Shown piece by piece: positions 1 through 7,811 of a DNA stretch of 64,000 nucleotides. The position numbers and the translations under genes were made by a program. Under the pieces are notes generated by a model. The model was not told where the DNA came from and did not search any database. It worked only from the letters and a program-made list of their open reading frames with translations. The stretch's first letter is position 1. The number at the start of each line of letters is the position of its first letter. The stretch is from Clostridium beijerinckii (GTDB lineage: Bacteria > Bacillota > Clostridia > Clostridiales > Clostridiaceae), in NCBI RefSeq assembly GCF_018223745.1, contig NZ_CP073653.1, positions 4,390,001 through 4,454,000 on the forward strand, written 5' to 3'.

Positions 1-412
1 CCTCTGCGCCATCATATGCCTTACTCACATGATAGTTAGCTTCGTTAAAGTATATTGTGTCACCAGAAACACTTTCAATAAATACAACATGCCCCGCGCT
101 ACCATTCCCGAATACAGCTATAGAATTAGCGGCTGGTGTTTGCCCTTTCGAATAAGTAGTTTCATTCCACCATTGTTTTGCATTGCCATAAAACTGAGAG
201 TTTAACTTTATTCCTAATTTCTCATATGCACGCCCCCATACAAACCATGTACATTGTCCTTTGTAACCACTCTGCGTAAATATGTTTTCACTGTTATAAG
301 CACTACTTGATATGTTTGGTGAAGTTGCAGCAAAAACAATGTTAGGAGTTTGTCCCAAAAGCATTAATAATGATACAGCCAAAATCATCACTTTTCTAAG
401 TTGTTTTTTCAT
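1..412 (-). CDS. Secreted CHAP-domain peptidoglycan amidase/endopeptidase (3' part cut off by window edge)
   Basis: About 137 codons are visible, starting at ATG 412 behind a GAGGTGAG ribosome-binding site; the C-terminal end lies outside the window. The protein starts with a signal peptide (residues 1-29, MKKQLRKVM then a hydrophobic core ending IVFAA). A CHAP domain follows, with the catalytic Cys in GQCTWFVWGRAYEKLG, the His in GSAGHVVFIE and the third polar residue in FNEANYH. CHAP enzymes cut peptidoglycan cross-links or the amide bond to muramic acid outside the cell. It probably acts in cell-wall turnover or lysis. It lies upstream of an agr locus on the opposite strand, and clostridial agr systems often control surface proteins, but a regulatory link here is only a guess. 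Confidence 0.85.
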   Translation of the reverse strand, partial: MKKQLRKVMILAVSLLMLLGQTPNIVFAATSPNISSSAYNSENIFTQSGYKGQCTWFVWGRAYEKLGIKLNSQFYGNAKQWWNETTYSKGQTPAANSIAVFGNGSAGHVVFIESVSGDTIYFNEANYHVSKAYDGAE

Positions 413-576
413 CTCACCTCTCCCCTCTTAATTACTAGTATTATTAACATCACCATCAGCTTAATACAATTGTTAATAACACTCTTTACCACATTTATAT
501 ATTCTCATATTACTAAACTTAAATAAATAGTATTTCTTCTAAACATACAATATAAAGCATTAAAAGCAATTCAATA

Positions 577-605
577 AATAATTGCTTAATTATTAAGCAA
601 TTATT
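577..605. repeat. Perfect 14-bp inverted repeat upstream of agrB
   Basis: Two 14-base arms (AATAATTGCTTAAT and its complement) flank one central base. It sits just upstream of the 21-bp-spaced direct repeats in front of agrB. A short pyrimidine run (TCTTTTC) follows on the + strand, so it could be a weak terminator insulating agrB, or a dyad operator. Confidence 0.5.
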
Positions 606-611
606 CTTTTC

Positions 612-668
612 ATTCCAAAATTTGTACGTTTTATTCCAATAATATTGAAATTTTATCCAATATACTTT
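612..668 (+). promoter_or_regulatory. Putative LytTR (AgrA-type) operator and promoter for agrBD
   Basis: Three direct repeats occur at exactly 21-bp steps: ATTCCAA at 612 and 633, and TATCCAA at 654, each preceded by a T-rich stretch (TTTTC, GTTTT, ATTTT). LytTR regulators such as S. aureus AgrA bind 9-bp direct repeats separated by 12 bp, which is also a 21-bp period on one face of the helix. A -10-like TATACT/TATAAA follows at 661-673, 35-47 bases before the agrB start. The neighbouring LytTR regulator at 2609-3376 is the obvious candidate ligand. Spacing is observed; the protein partner is inferred. Confidence 0.55.
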
Positions 669-707
669 ATAAAGATATTGTTCACTAAATAATCTAGAGA
701 GGTTAAA

Positions 708-1310
708 ATGATAAAATTAATATCAACTTTTATAACAAGATACTTAGAAAAAAATAATCCTTCTTTAATTAAAACAGATTTACTAAAAATCCAATATACA
801 TTAGAGGTTATTTTAGGTAATTTATTTGATTTTGTAGTTATATTCTTAATATTTCTAGGCTTGAATGAAGTCCCTATACTTTTACTATCTTATGTTATTT
901 TAATTTCAATCAGGCCTTTTATGGGAGGTACTCATTGTAAAACTTTTATTTCATGTTTGCTTGTTACTATAATGTACTTCGTAATAGTACTGCTTTTTAC
1001 GACACTGACTCCCAAGCTAAGCAATAGCTTTTATATAATTTTTTTTACAATATCTTTTATTATAGTTGCAGCTTATGCGCCATGCCGTAATTTAAAGAGA
1101 CCTGTAAAAAATAAAGCGACATTAAAAATAATTTCTTTAATATCGCTAGCTTTTTGGATTGTAGTATTCTTTAATCTATCAAATATGCAATTATGTAATT
1201 GCATATTTATAAGTATATTCTTGCAAATACTTCAAATAATTATTATTAATACGAAAGGAGTGGTTTCAAATGCAAAAATCTATAAACATTTTTTCAGCTA
1301 TACTTCTTAA
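708..1310 (+). CDS. agrB: AgrB family membrane protease, processes AgrD autoinducer peptide
   Basis: A 200-residue polytopic membrane protein. AgrB is the cysteine endopeptidase that removes the C-terminal tail of AgrD and forms the thiolactone or lactone autoinducing peptide. The family's catalytic pair is present: His76 and Cys83 in RPFMGGTHCKTFISC, matching H77/C84 of S. aureus AgrB in spacing. Several hydrophobic helices span residues 35-70, 80-130 and 135-180. The ATG at 708 has a GAGAGG ribosome-binding site. The 3' end overlaps agrD (starts at 1270) by 41 bases, so the two are translationally coupled. A repeat array that looks like a LytTR operator lies 40-95 bases upstream. The kinase and regulator lie downstream on the other strand. 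Confidence 0.93.
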   Translation: MIKLISTFITRYLEKNNPSLIKTDLLKIQYTLEVILGNLFDFVVIFLIFLGLNEVPILLLSYVILISIRPFMGGTHCKTFISCLLVTIMYFVIVLLFTTLTPKLSNSFYIIFFTISFIIVAAYAPCRNLKRPVKNKATLKIISLISLAFWIVVFFNLSNMQLCNCIFISIFLQILQIIIINTKGVVSNAKIYKHFFSYTS

Positions 1311-1389
1311 GTTATTTAACTTAGCATCTAAATCAAGCTGTGCAGGCGTATGGGGTGAACCAGATTATCCTGAAGAATTATTAAAATAA
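1270..1389 (+). CDS. agrD: AgrD autoinducing peptide precursor (39 aa)
   Basis: This short gene encodes MQKSINIFSAILLKLFNLAS followed by a Cys-containing core and the acidic tail GEPDYPEELLK. The layout is that of AgrD: an amphipathic N-terminal helix, a core with Cys24, and the conserved Pro/Glu-rich tail recognised by AgrB. The Cys24-Trp28 segment CAGVW would give a five-residue thiolactone ring, probably with one or more N-terminal residues; the exact ends cannot be read from sequence. The ATG at 1270 is preceded by AAGGAG and lies inside the 3' end of agrB. Its last 25 bases overlap the 3' end of the convergent agrC, so the two mRNAs are antisense over that stretch. There is no terminator between them. 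Confidence 0.9.
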   Translation: MQKSINIFSAILLKLFNLASKSSCAGVWGEPDYPEELLK

Positions 1390-2615
1390 ATATCAAAAAT
1401 AATTTCATTACATTGGATATTAATTTTAATGTATCCCTTATGTAAATTAACTATTTGTTGTACATTATATAAACCATAACCTCTTGTATCTGTATTTTTA
1501 GTAGAATAGCCTCTTGTAAAAATCTCATCTAAGTTAATGTCACTAGGATTTACCACTTGATTCTTGACTATTAGATGAGATTCTTTATTTTCATTAAAAA
1601 TCTTTATTTCAATACATTTTATTGAACAATCTTTTTTTGTCACCTCATCAAAAGCATTATTTAGCAAATTATTTAATATATTAGAAAATTCATTATAGCT
1701 TAATATATTATCTAAAACATTATTTTCTATTTCATATTTAAAAACAATATTATGCTTTTTTGCCCTGCACATGTTTCTATATATTATAGATCTAACAACT
1801 ACATTATCAATATATATAAGTTCATTTATTTTACTATCATATATATCTTCGTCTTTCATATAAGTTCTAATAGCTTCCTTTAAATCTTTTTCACTTAAAA
1901 CTTCCACCATTCCTCTTATTGAATTTTTATAATTAACAAAATCATGCTGTCTTTGTTTTATTTCTTGAACTATTTCATCGATAACAGCATTATACTCATT
2001 TGAAATTTTTAATGATTCTTTTTCTCTTGTCACCTTAATAAAATACAAGTATATCAAAACTTGAGATAAAGCCAATATGCCAAATATTAAAGATGAAAGA
2101 AATAAATTGTTTAAAATTACTATGTTATCATAATACCAACTAATTTTAAAAAGCATAGCATATATACTGCATATTAGAATAGAATAAATGAAAACTATAT
2201 TATCCTTATTCTCAAAAATAAAATTTTCATTTAATAAATTTATCTTTGAGAATATAATTTCTCCTACCAATATTATTCCTTCCACACAAATTTCCGTGAC
2301 TATATTATCGTAGATAAACTTATCAATAAGGGCCGCGAATATTAATTCTAAACTCATTACTGCAATCAACACTAAAAAAAATCCTAGTATAACTTGTTTA
2401 AAATCTGCCTTATATATAATTTTAATGCTTATAATAACTGCTATATATTCTAACATAAAGTTTAATTGTAATACTTCAATACCTGTAACTAATATTGAAG
2501 CAATCAATACACTTAAAGCCAATTTCAATATATCATTATTTTTCTTGGTTAATGTTGCCCATAAATAAATTATATTAAATGTATTCATTCCATTTATAAT
2601 CGCTGAACTTAACAT
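1365..2615 (-). CDS. agrC: AgrC-type sensor histidine kinase (GHKL family)
   Basis: A 416-residue kinase, probably the receptor for the peptide made by the adjacent agrBD. About six to seven hydrophobic helices fill residues 1-195. The phospho-acceptor region follows, with His224 in EIKQRQHDFVNYKNSIRGM, then a GHKL ATPase domain with the N box around residues 312-324 (NILNNLLNNAFDEV) and the G box TRGYSTKNTDTRGYGLYNV near residues 370-390. This is the HPK10 architecture of AgrC, PlnB and ComD. The stop overlaps agrD on the opposite strand by 25 bases. The start overlaps the end of the upstream regulator gene by 7 bases, so regulator and kinase are co-transcribed. Confidence 0.9.
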   Translation of the reverse strand: MLSSAIINGMNTFNIIYLWATLTKKNNDILKLALSVLIASILVTGIEVLQLNFMLEYIAVIISIKIIYKADFKQVILGFFLVLIAVMSLELIFAALIDKFIYDNIVTEICVEGIILVGEIIFSKINLLNENFIFENKDNIVFIYSILICSIYAMLFKISWYYDNIVILNNLFLSSLIFGILALSQVLIYLYFIKVTREKESLKISNEYNAVIDEIVQEIKQRQHDFVNYKNSIRGMVEVLSEKDLKEAIRTYMKDEDIYDSKINELIYIDNVVVRSIIYRNMCRAKKHNIVFKYEIENNVLDNILSYNEFSNILNNLLNNAFDEVTKKDCSIKCIEIKIFNENKESHLIVKNQVVNPSDINLDEIFTRGYSTKNTDTRGYGLYNVQQIVNLHKGYIKINIQCNEIIFDIYFNNSSG

Positions 2616-3376
2616 ATTATCACTTTTCCTTTTTTAAATTCAGACATAATGCTATTTTTAAATTTGTATCCTAAAAATGCTGTCTTGCTGCATTCATTAA
2701 AATATACTTCACTAAGTTTAACGTCTAGTTTTTCTATCTTGTATATATAATTCGTGTTTATTGCAAAAGCTCTATGGCTTTGAACTATATAATTGCAGTC
2801 AACTAGCTGCAATATTTTTTTTAAACTTATGTTATATGCAGTATAAACGCCATTGTAAGTATTAATATCACAGTTTTTACCATCAACTTCTATAAATATA
2901 ATATCATTTACCTTTATTCCAACGTACACGCCATTTTTTAAAGTGATTACAACTTCTTTGTCTTTCTCCTCACTATAATTATCAGCTTTGTTATTCAAGT
3001 CACTTGTTTCATTAAGAATAATCTTATTCAGCATAGCTTGTACATCATTTTTATCATATGGTTTTACAATATAATCATAGCAATGAGTTTGTTTAAATGC
3101 TTGAGTTATATATTCCATGTGTGTTGTTAAAAAAATGATTTGCCTAAATTCGTATTTAGATATACTTCTAATCTTCATAGCAAGATCCAATCCTGAAGAT
3201 TGTTTTAAACTAATGTCTATTAAAAACATATTAATATCATTATTTAAAATTATTTCTAATGCTGACATTTCGCTATCAGCCTCATAAATTTTTACAAAGT
3301 CACATACAGATAATATCATTCTCTTTAAAATGTCTCTTTGTATAGAATCATCCTCTACTATAATAATAGAATACAA
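2609..3376 (-). CDS. agrA: AgrA-type LytTR response regulator
   Basis: Receiver domain followed by a LytTR DNA-binding domain. The receiver has the acid pair in IIIVEDD, the phospho-acceptor Asp in MFLIDISLKQSSG, the switch Thr in IIFLTTHME and the conserved Lys in YIVKPYD. The LytTR domain covers roughly the last 110 residues (VVITLKNGVYVGIKVNDIIFIEV to the C-terminus). I place the start at TTG 3376, because GGAGAG lies 8 bases upstream and the receiver begins at once. An in-frame ATG at 3403 adds nine residues but has no ribosome-binding site. It probably responds to AgrC and binds the 21-bp repeats in front of agrB. It is transcribed together with agrC, with a 7-base overlap. Confidence 0.88.
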   Translation of the reverse strand: MYSIIIVEDDSIQRDILKRMILSVCDFVKIYEADSEMSALEIILNNDINMFLIDISLKQSSGLDLAMKIRSISKYEFRQIIFLTTHMEYITQAFKQTHCYDYIVKPYDKNDVQAMLNKIILNETSDLNNKADNYSEEKDKEVVITLKNGVYVGIKVNDIIFIEVDGKNCDINTYNGVYTAYNISLKKILQLVDCNYIVQSHRAFAINTNYIYKIEKLDVKLSEVYFNECSKTAFLGYKFKNSIMSEFKKGKVIIC

Positions 3377-3587
3377 AAGTACCACTCTCCAATCCATATA
3401 CAATCTAAAAAATATGTCAATAATACTGTCTTATATAATCATGAGGTTTAAAGGCTAATTTCCCTTAATCTTATTTTTTAATAGATTATCAAAATGCCTC
3501 TACCTATATAATACAATATTATATAATTATATACAATTATCCCACTTTTGTGTAATCTTTATTTATTATTCTTTAAAGACAGTGATA

Positions 3588-3628
3588 AAACGTGCTGTAT
3601 AGACTATTTAATCTAATGCAGCACGTTT
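3588..3628. terminator. Hairpin between the TPR gene and agrA
   Basis: The arms AAACGTGCTG and CAGCACGTTT pair perfectly, with an additional inner TAGA/TCTA pairing. It follows the TPR gene on the - strand by about 75 bases. The U-tract is weak on both strands, so it is a likely but not textbook terminator. Confidence 0.5.
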
Positions 3629-3703
3629 CAATTATAATTATTCTTATTAAATTTTTTAAAATTAATTACATAAATATAGCTATTTTTTCAGAAAGAAACA
3701 TTT

Positions 3704-4849
3704 CTAATTTCCCATTTCCTTCATACTATAATCTGCATATGAAGCATACTCAGTTTTAGGATATTTATCTTTTACTTGCCTAAAATATATAAGAGCATTT
3801 GAATAATCATTTGTCTCTTTATAGCATGTCCCTATTTGATACATCAACCAAGGCATAATATCTATATCAGAATCGATTTGTGAAGCCATTTTTAATTTAG
3901 GAAGTGCTTCCGCATATTTTTTTTGTTTATATAGCTTATTTCCATCATTGTATATAGGCCAGATTCCTCTTATTTTTAAATCTTGCCATAATTTATCAAA
4001 CTTCACTTTCATATCATCATCGAGATTTTCATTCTTCACATTTATTAAATCCTCAACAGCAATTTCATATTTTCCGTCTCTAATTGATTTCTCAGCCTCA
4101 TCTAACATGCTCAAAATATTATTTTTATAGCTATCGCTTTTTACTTTCTGATCTTCTGAATCTATTTTAGCTTTCTCACTATTTTCAATATTTACCATGT
4201 TCTCTTCTAACAAATCATCTACTTTGTTCTGATCGTTATCGACTTCCTCTTGCTTTACTATTAGTTTATTATTTATACTAAGCTTATGTAAAAATTCTTG
4301 AGTTTCGATAGGAACCTTCGCTATTGCCACCTGAATAAACTTTGGATAAAAATAATTCATTACAATACCACCCATAATGATTACTGTACTTAATATAACC
4401 ATAATTATTTTCCCTGTCGAGCGCTTTGTTTTTTTAGAGTACTCATTCCATATATCACTATTAATATGATTTATAACATCCATATTATTTACATTTCTTC
4501 CTCTGGATGATTCTATTTTTAGACTTTGTATATAATCATTTGCTAAACTATCATATATCGCGTATTTTTTGAGTTTCTTAAAGATCTTTTCTGCATTTCT
4601 ATATTGCTTCATACTAACATAGCACAATCCAATAAGCTTAATTGCATCTGAAAACCCCTTATTATAGGATAAAGCTTTTTTCAAATCATTTACAGCCAAC
4701 TCAAAGTTGCTCTTTTTTATTTCTCCTATTGCTGAATTATATAGAATAATGGATTTCTTAATGTCATTATCGATCTTATATCTATTCAATTCCATTTCCT
4801 TTATATTGATTGGATTTATTTTTTTAATCTCCATCTCAAAATTAACCAA
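3704..4849 (-). CDS. TPR-repeat protein with a single membrane segment
   Basis: A 381-residue protein if translation starts at TTG 4849, which has an ideal AGGAGGT six bases upstream. An open frame continues to an ATG at 4978, but that start has no ribosome-binding site. TPR-like repeats cover about residues 30-95 (ELAVNDLKKALSYNKG, QYRNAEKIFKK). A membrane helix follows at about 147-168 (KIIMVILSTVIIMGGIVMN), then a charged linker, then further TPRs near the C-terminus (YAEALPKLKMASQID, DYSNALIYFRQVKDKYPKTEYASYA) of the BamD/YbgF type. The first TPRs face the cytoplasm and the second set faces outward, or the reverse. This implies a scaffold across the membrane, but I do not recognise a specific family member or partner. 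Confidence 0.75.
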   Translation of the reverse strand: MVNFEMEIKKINPINIKEMELNRYKIDNDIKKSIILYNSAIGEIKKSNFELAVNDLKKALSYNKGFSDAIKLIGLCYVSMKQYRNAEKIFKKLKKYAIYDSLANDYIQSLKIESSRGRNVNNMDVINHINSDIWNEYSKKTKRSTGKIIMVILSTVIIMGGIVMNYFYPKFIQVAIAKVPIETQEFLHKLSINNKLIVKQEEVDNDQNKVDDLLEENMVNIENSEKAKIDSEDQKVKSDSYKNNILSMLDEAEKSIRDGKYEIAVEDLINVKNENLDDDMKVKFDKLWQDLKIRGIWPIYNDGNKLYKQKKYAEALPKLKMASQIDSDIDIMPWLMYQIGTCYKETNDYSNALIYFRQVKDKYPKTEYASYADYSMKEMGN

Positions 4850-5095
4850 ATAATTACCTCCTAAAATATTACACAATAATACACTAATGTTCAAACAGTA
4901 ATATCTTCCCATTAAAACCAGAATAACTTTACATTTGTATTTAAAATTTGATTTATTTCTATGTATAAATCTTAGCAAATTATGTAATATAATTCAATAT
5001 AAAGTCTTACTGGCAAAATATTTTCTAAAATATTTTTAAGCGTACATAAAATTATTGAATATCTTCATTTTAAAAGTAATATAAAAAACTTAAGA

Positions 5096-5141
5096 CTATG
5101 TATAAGTTTAAAACAATTATCTCTTATACATAGCCTTTTTT
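5096..5141. terminator. Terminator after the FAD-oxidase gene
   Basis: The stem CTATGTATAAG/CTTATACATAG encloses a 16-base loop. The + strand reads into CCTTTTTT; on the - strand the hairpin runs into a T-rich stretch. It lies 37 bases beyond the stop of the gene at 5178-6560, so it most likely ends that transcript. Confidence 0.7.
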
Positions 5142-5177
5142 CGCTTCCAATATAATATTTTATTATAAATAATCTCC

Positions 5178-6560
5178 TTAATTTAAATTTTGCCCGTTTC
5201 CAATTCGTATTCCTTGAGGAAATTTAAACACCTCATACGGATCATATTTCAATTTAACTTCTCTTAATTTCTCTAAATTTTCTCCATAGTACTCTTTTTC
5301 ATACTCATCAATATCTTCGCACGGAAAATTAATATATGAACCTGTTGTGATACTATTTATGTATTTAAGCTTTTCTTTAACCCATTCTATATTCATAGGC
5401 GCATACTCAGCCTCTTCCCAAACAGATTGAAACCCCATTATAAATTTCGCATCTCTATAGTAAAAAGCTGTATCATTTTTATCTTTTTCCATAATTGCTC
5501 CACCTAATCCATATAGGGAAACAGCTGCATATACTGCACCTTTAGCCCTCTCTTCAACAAGTTCTATAATTTTTTTCATTTCACTTCTACTATAATCCTT
5601 ATATACGAATCTTCCTGCTGATTTATATTTTTCATATGGAGGATGACCATCTTGAATCCTTCTATTTACATCTAAAACTGAAATATAGTTAAAATCAAAT
5701 ACTCCCTTTTTAGAAATATTCTTAAAGTCGCCTAAAATTACTTCTGCCTCTTCTCTGGAACCATATACTATTCCTGTAATTCTGACTCCTCTTCCTTTTA
5801 TTTCTGAATTATATATCCCCATCTTTAAATTAACTCTTTTATCTAAATTCATATATAAATGTGTCCAAATCTCAAATATATCTAATATCTCATGATCATC
5901 AGCACCTATATAATCGATATCTATTAAAGTCGCCATCTTAATTTTTTCAGGAAGTTTAAATATCATGCTAGTAACTACTCCAAAATTTCCTCCACCAGCA
6001 CCTCTTAAAGCCCAAAACAAGTCTGTATTAGATTTATCTGTAGCAACTATTCTTTCCCCCTTATAGTCTATCAATTCAATTTCAAGTAAGTTATCAGAGG
6101 CTAATCCAAGCAATCTATTTGAATAACCCCATCCGCCACCTAAAGTTAGTCCCGAAACTCCAACAGTTGGACATCCTCCTCCTGGAAATGGATAGCCCAG
6201 TTCTCCCAAAACCTCGTAAAGTTCCCTATTCCTAACTCCGCCTTGTATCTTTACTATTCCTATTTCTTCATCTACACTAATTGCATTCATTTTGCTAATA
6301 TCAATAACCAAAACATCATTCCCTGTTGAATATCCCTCATAGTGATGTCTGCCTGACCTTATTCTAATTTCTACTGAATGCAATTTGGCCCAAATTATTG
6401 CATTGATGATATCATCATTAGTATGGCAATATACAATTGCTAATGGATATTTTTCTATAGCCCTATTCCAAGCTTTTCGTTCTTCTTCATAACTAAATTC
6501 CTCTTTTGTAATGATATCTCCCGTTAATCCTCTATAATCAAAATCTATCAAGTCTATCAC
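5178..6560 (-). CDS. FAD-dependent oxidoreductase of the berberine-bridge (BBE-like) family
   Basis: 460 residues, the usual length for BBE-like oxidases. The N-terminal FAD_binding_4 domain holds His72 in RIRSGRHHYEGYS and Cys130 in PGGGCPTVGVSGLTLGGGWGY. In family members these two residues attach FAD covalently through both the 8-alpha and 6 positions. The C-terminal BBE motif is YINFPCEDIDEYEKEYYGENLEKL followed by KYDPYEVFKFPQGI. Characterised relatives oxidise sugars or specialised metabolites with oxygen as electron acceptor. Substrate and acceptor cannot be predicted here, and an oxygen-dependent reaction would be odd in an anaerobe. It has no co-directional neighbours close enough for an operon. 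Confidence 0.88.
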   Translation of the reverse strand: MIDLIDFDYRGLTGDIITKEEFSYEEERKAWNRAIEKYPLAIVYCHTNDDIINAIIWAKLHSVEIRIRSGRHHYEGYSTGNDVLVIDISKMNAISVDEEIGIVKIQGGVRNRELYEVLGELGYPFPGGGCPTVGVSGLTLGGGWGYSNRLLGLASDNLLEIELIDYKGERIVATDKSNTDLFWALRGAGGGNFGVVTSMIFKLPEKIKMATLIDIDYIGADDHEILDIFEIWTHLYMNLDKRVNLKMGIYNSEIKGRGVRITGIVYGSREEAEVILGDFKNISKKGVFDFNYISVLDVNRRIQDGHPPYEKYKSAGRFVYKDYSRSEMKKIIELVEERAKGAVYAAVSLYGLGGAIMEKDKNDTAFYYRDAKFIMGFQSVWEEAEYAPMNIEWVKEKLKYINSITTGSYINFPCEDIDEYEKEYYGENLEKLREVKLKYDPYEVFKFPQGIRIGNGQNLN

Positions 6561-6723
6561 CTTCTACTTTTCTACTAATTATTTCATCTACTCCCATAAT
6601 ACCATATTATATTTTTTATAATAAGCGTATTTTATCTAATAAAATATTTTTTACACAATCTTTTGATGTAAAAATAAAATTTATTAAAACTTGTTAAGAA
6701 ACTGTGAACTTTCATTTTTTATT

Positions 6724-6752
6724 GAATATTATAATTTTCCCATGTCAAATAT
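6724..6752 (+). promoter_or_regulatory. Possible sigma-G promoter of sspH
   Basis: GAATA at 6724-6728 fits the sigma-G -35 pattern and CAAATAT at 6746-6752, 17 bases on, is a partial match to the -10 pattern. It sits 37 bases before the sspH start. Expression of SspH in the forespore is known for Bacillus; the match here is weak. Confidence 0.35.
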
Positions 6753-6788
6753 ATAGCTAATCATAAAATCATAAAGGAGAGATTTATT

Positions 6789-6977
6789 ATGGATAAAGAA
6801 AGAGCACAGGAAATTGTTTCATCATCAGTAATGGCAAATGTAACACTTAATGGAACTCCAATTTACATCGAAAGCGTGAATACTAATACAGAAACTGCTA
6901 ATATCCATTTTTTTAAAAATCCAAAAAATTCACGCGAAGTGCCTTTAACTAGTTTACAAGAACATAATAAAAAATAG
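6789..6977 (+). CDS. sspH: H-type small acid-soluble spore protein
   Basis: A 62-residue protein that aligns end to end with the SspH family: MDKERAQEIVSSSVMANVTL, then NGTPIYIESV, ending in NPKNSREVPLTSLQEHNKK. Minor SASPs accumulate in the spore core during sporulation. AAGGAGAG lies 9 bases before the ATG. The gene is isolated, with its own promoter region and a long non-coding interval behind it. It is direct evidence for a spore former. Confidence 0.93.
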   Translation: MDKERAQEIVSSSVMANVTLNGTPIYIESVNTNTETANIHFFKNPKNSREVPLTSLQEHNKK

Positions 6978-7031
6978 TATTAAATATAAAATTATAAAAA
7001 CGCCTTATAATTTTACATTTAAATTTCAATT

Positions 7032-7061
7032 CTTAATGACTACAATTTTGTAGTCATTAAG
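7032..7061. repeat. 13-bp perfect inverted repeat downstream of sspH
   Basis: Arms CTTAATGACTACA and TGTAGTCATTAAG enclose a 4-base ATTT loop, 55 bases beyond the sspH stop. No U-tract follows directly, so it may stabilise the 3' end rather than terminate by itself. Confidence 0.55.
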
Positions 7062-7279
7062 TCTACATATTGCACGCAAAAACTTTTAACTAATCACTAT
7101 ATCACTAGAAATTTTTTTAAAATTACTAGTTAATTATTTTATCAATGAAAGTTTATATAGCACTACCATGAATTTCATAGTATCAAATACTTCCTTTAGG
7201 ATATGCTAACATCATAAAGGATATAACAGTTAAGCAAGCAAATATGTTCAAAAAACAATATATTTGTTTATCAGAATTT

Positions 7280-7560
7280 AATACAAGTCAAAAGACTTGT
7301 ATTAACATTAGATGAGATTTTATATGGTTAGGAAAAGTTTTATTATAGTAGATTAATTTTATTATAATAGGATTCCAACTTATCTTATAAAGTCAAGCTA
7401 AGATTATATTTGGTAGTGTAATAATCATATATAGTCAAAAGATTATATATGGTCGTGTAAGTATCTTATTTAGTCGAACAAAATATTAATATAGGTATTG
7501 CACTGTTTAATTATGGTCGAAAGATTATAATTAGATACTAAGTTATCTATATTAGTGTGA
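7280..7560 (+). repeat. Degenerate ~40-bp repeats and hairpins in a non-coding interval
   Basis: Imperfect copies recur with a 39-44-base step. GATTATAT occurs at 7402 and 7441 and as GATTATAA at 7523; GGTAGTGTAATAATC at 7412 matches GGTCGTGTAAGTATC at 7451; AGTC followed by an A-rich run occurs at 7391, 7433 and 7472, with GTCGAAA at 7517. Hairpins use the same motif: a 10-bp stem at 7280-7303 around GTCAAAAGAC, an 8-bp stem around GTCAAAAGAT, and a 7-bp stem around GTCGAAAGATT. No open frame covers the stretch. A terminator at 7589-7630 follows, so the whole may be a structured non-coding RNA read on the + strand. Confidence 0.5.
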
Positions 7561-7588
7561 GTTATACTGCTATATTCTTTATTTAATG

Positions 7589-7630
7589 GCCATAAGTGAA
7601 TTTACATAAATTTACTTATGGCTTTTATTT
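7589..7630 (+). terminator. Rho-independent terminator closing the repeat region
   Basis: GCCATAAG pairs with CTTATGGC, extended by AATTT/AAATTT with one mismatch, and the + strand continues as TTTTATTTCT. No coding gene on the + strand lies within 600 bases upstream, so it seems to end a non-coding transcript. Confidence 0.65.
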
Positions 7631-7706
7631 CTACTCATTTCCTATAACAAATCCTTATTTATATTCTGAATAACTACAATAAATTTTTTCCATATACAAC
7701 AAAAAT

Positions 7707-7748
7707 GTACATGTGAGGAAGTTGCTTTTATTAAGCTTTCACATGTAC
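7707..7748 (-). terminator. Terminator of the DUF2167 gene
   Basis: GTACATGTGA/TCACATGTAC stem with a 22-base loop; the - strand continues as ATTTTTGTTG. It lies 64 bases beyond the stop at 7812. Confidence 0.75.
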
Positions 7749-7811
7749 CTTTAGTTTATATTGGAATATTTGCAACTAATAAAGCTCATACAAATTATTT
7801 TAAAAAATATA

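Noticed and set aside
3377..3403. ATG at 3403 as start of the agrA-type gene
   Set aside because: No ribosome-binding site; the TTG at 3376 has GGAGAG at 8 bases and begins exactly at the receiver domain.
4850..4978. N-terminal extension of the TPR protein to ATG 4978
   Set aside because: The extension contains the AGGAGGT site of the TTG at 4849, and has Cys-rich composition unlike the rest.
7032..7061. sspH terminator
   Set aside because: Perfect hairpin but no U-tract on either strand, so I list it as an inverted repeat only.
7381..7560. CRISPR-like repeat array
   Set aside because: Repeat copies differ at many positions, no uniform spacer length with unique sequence, and no cas genes in the window.
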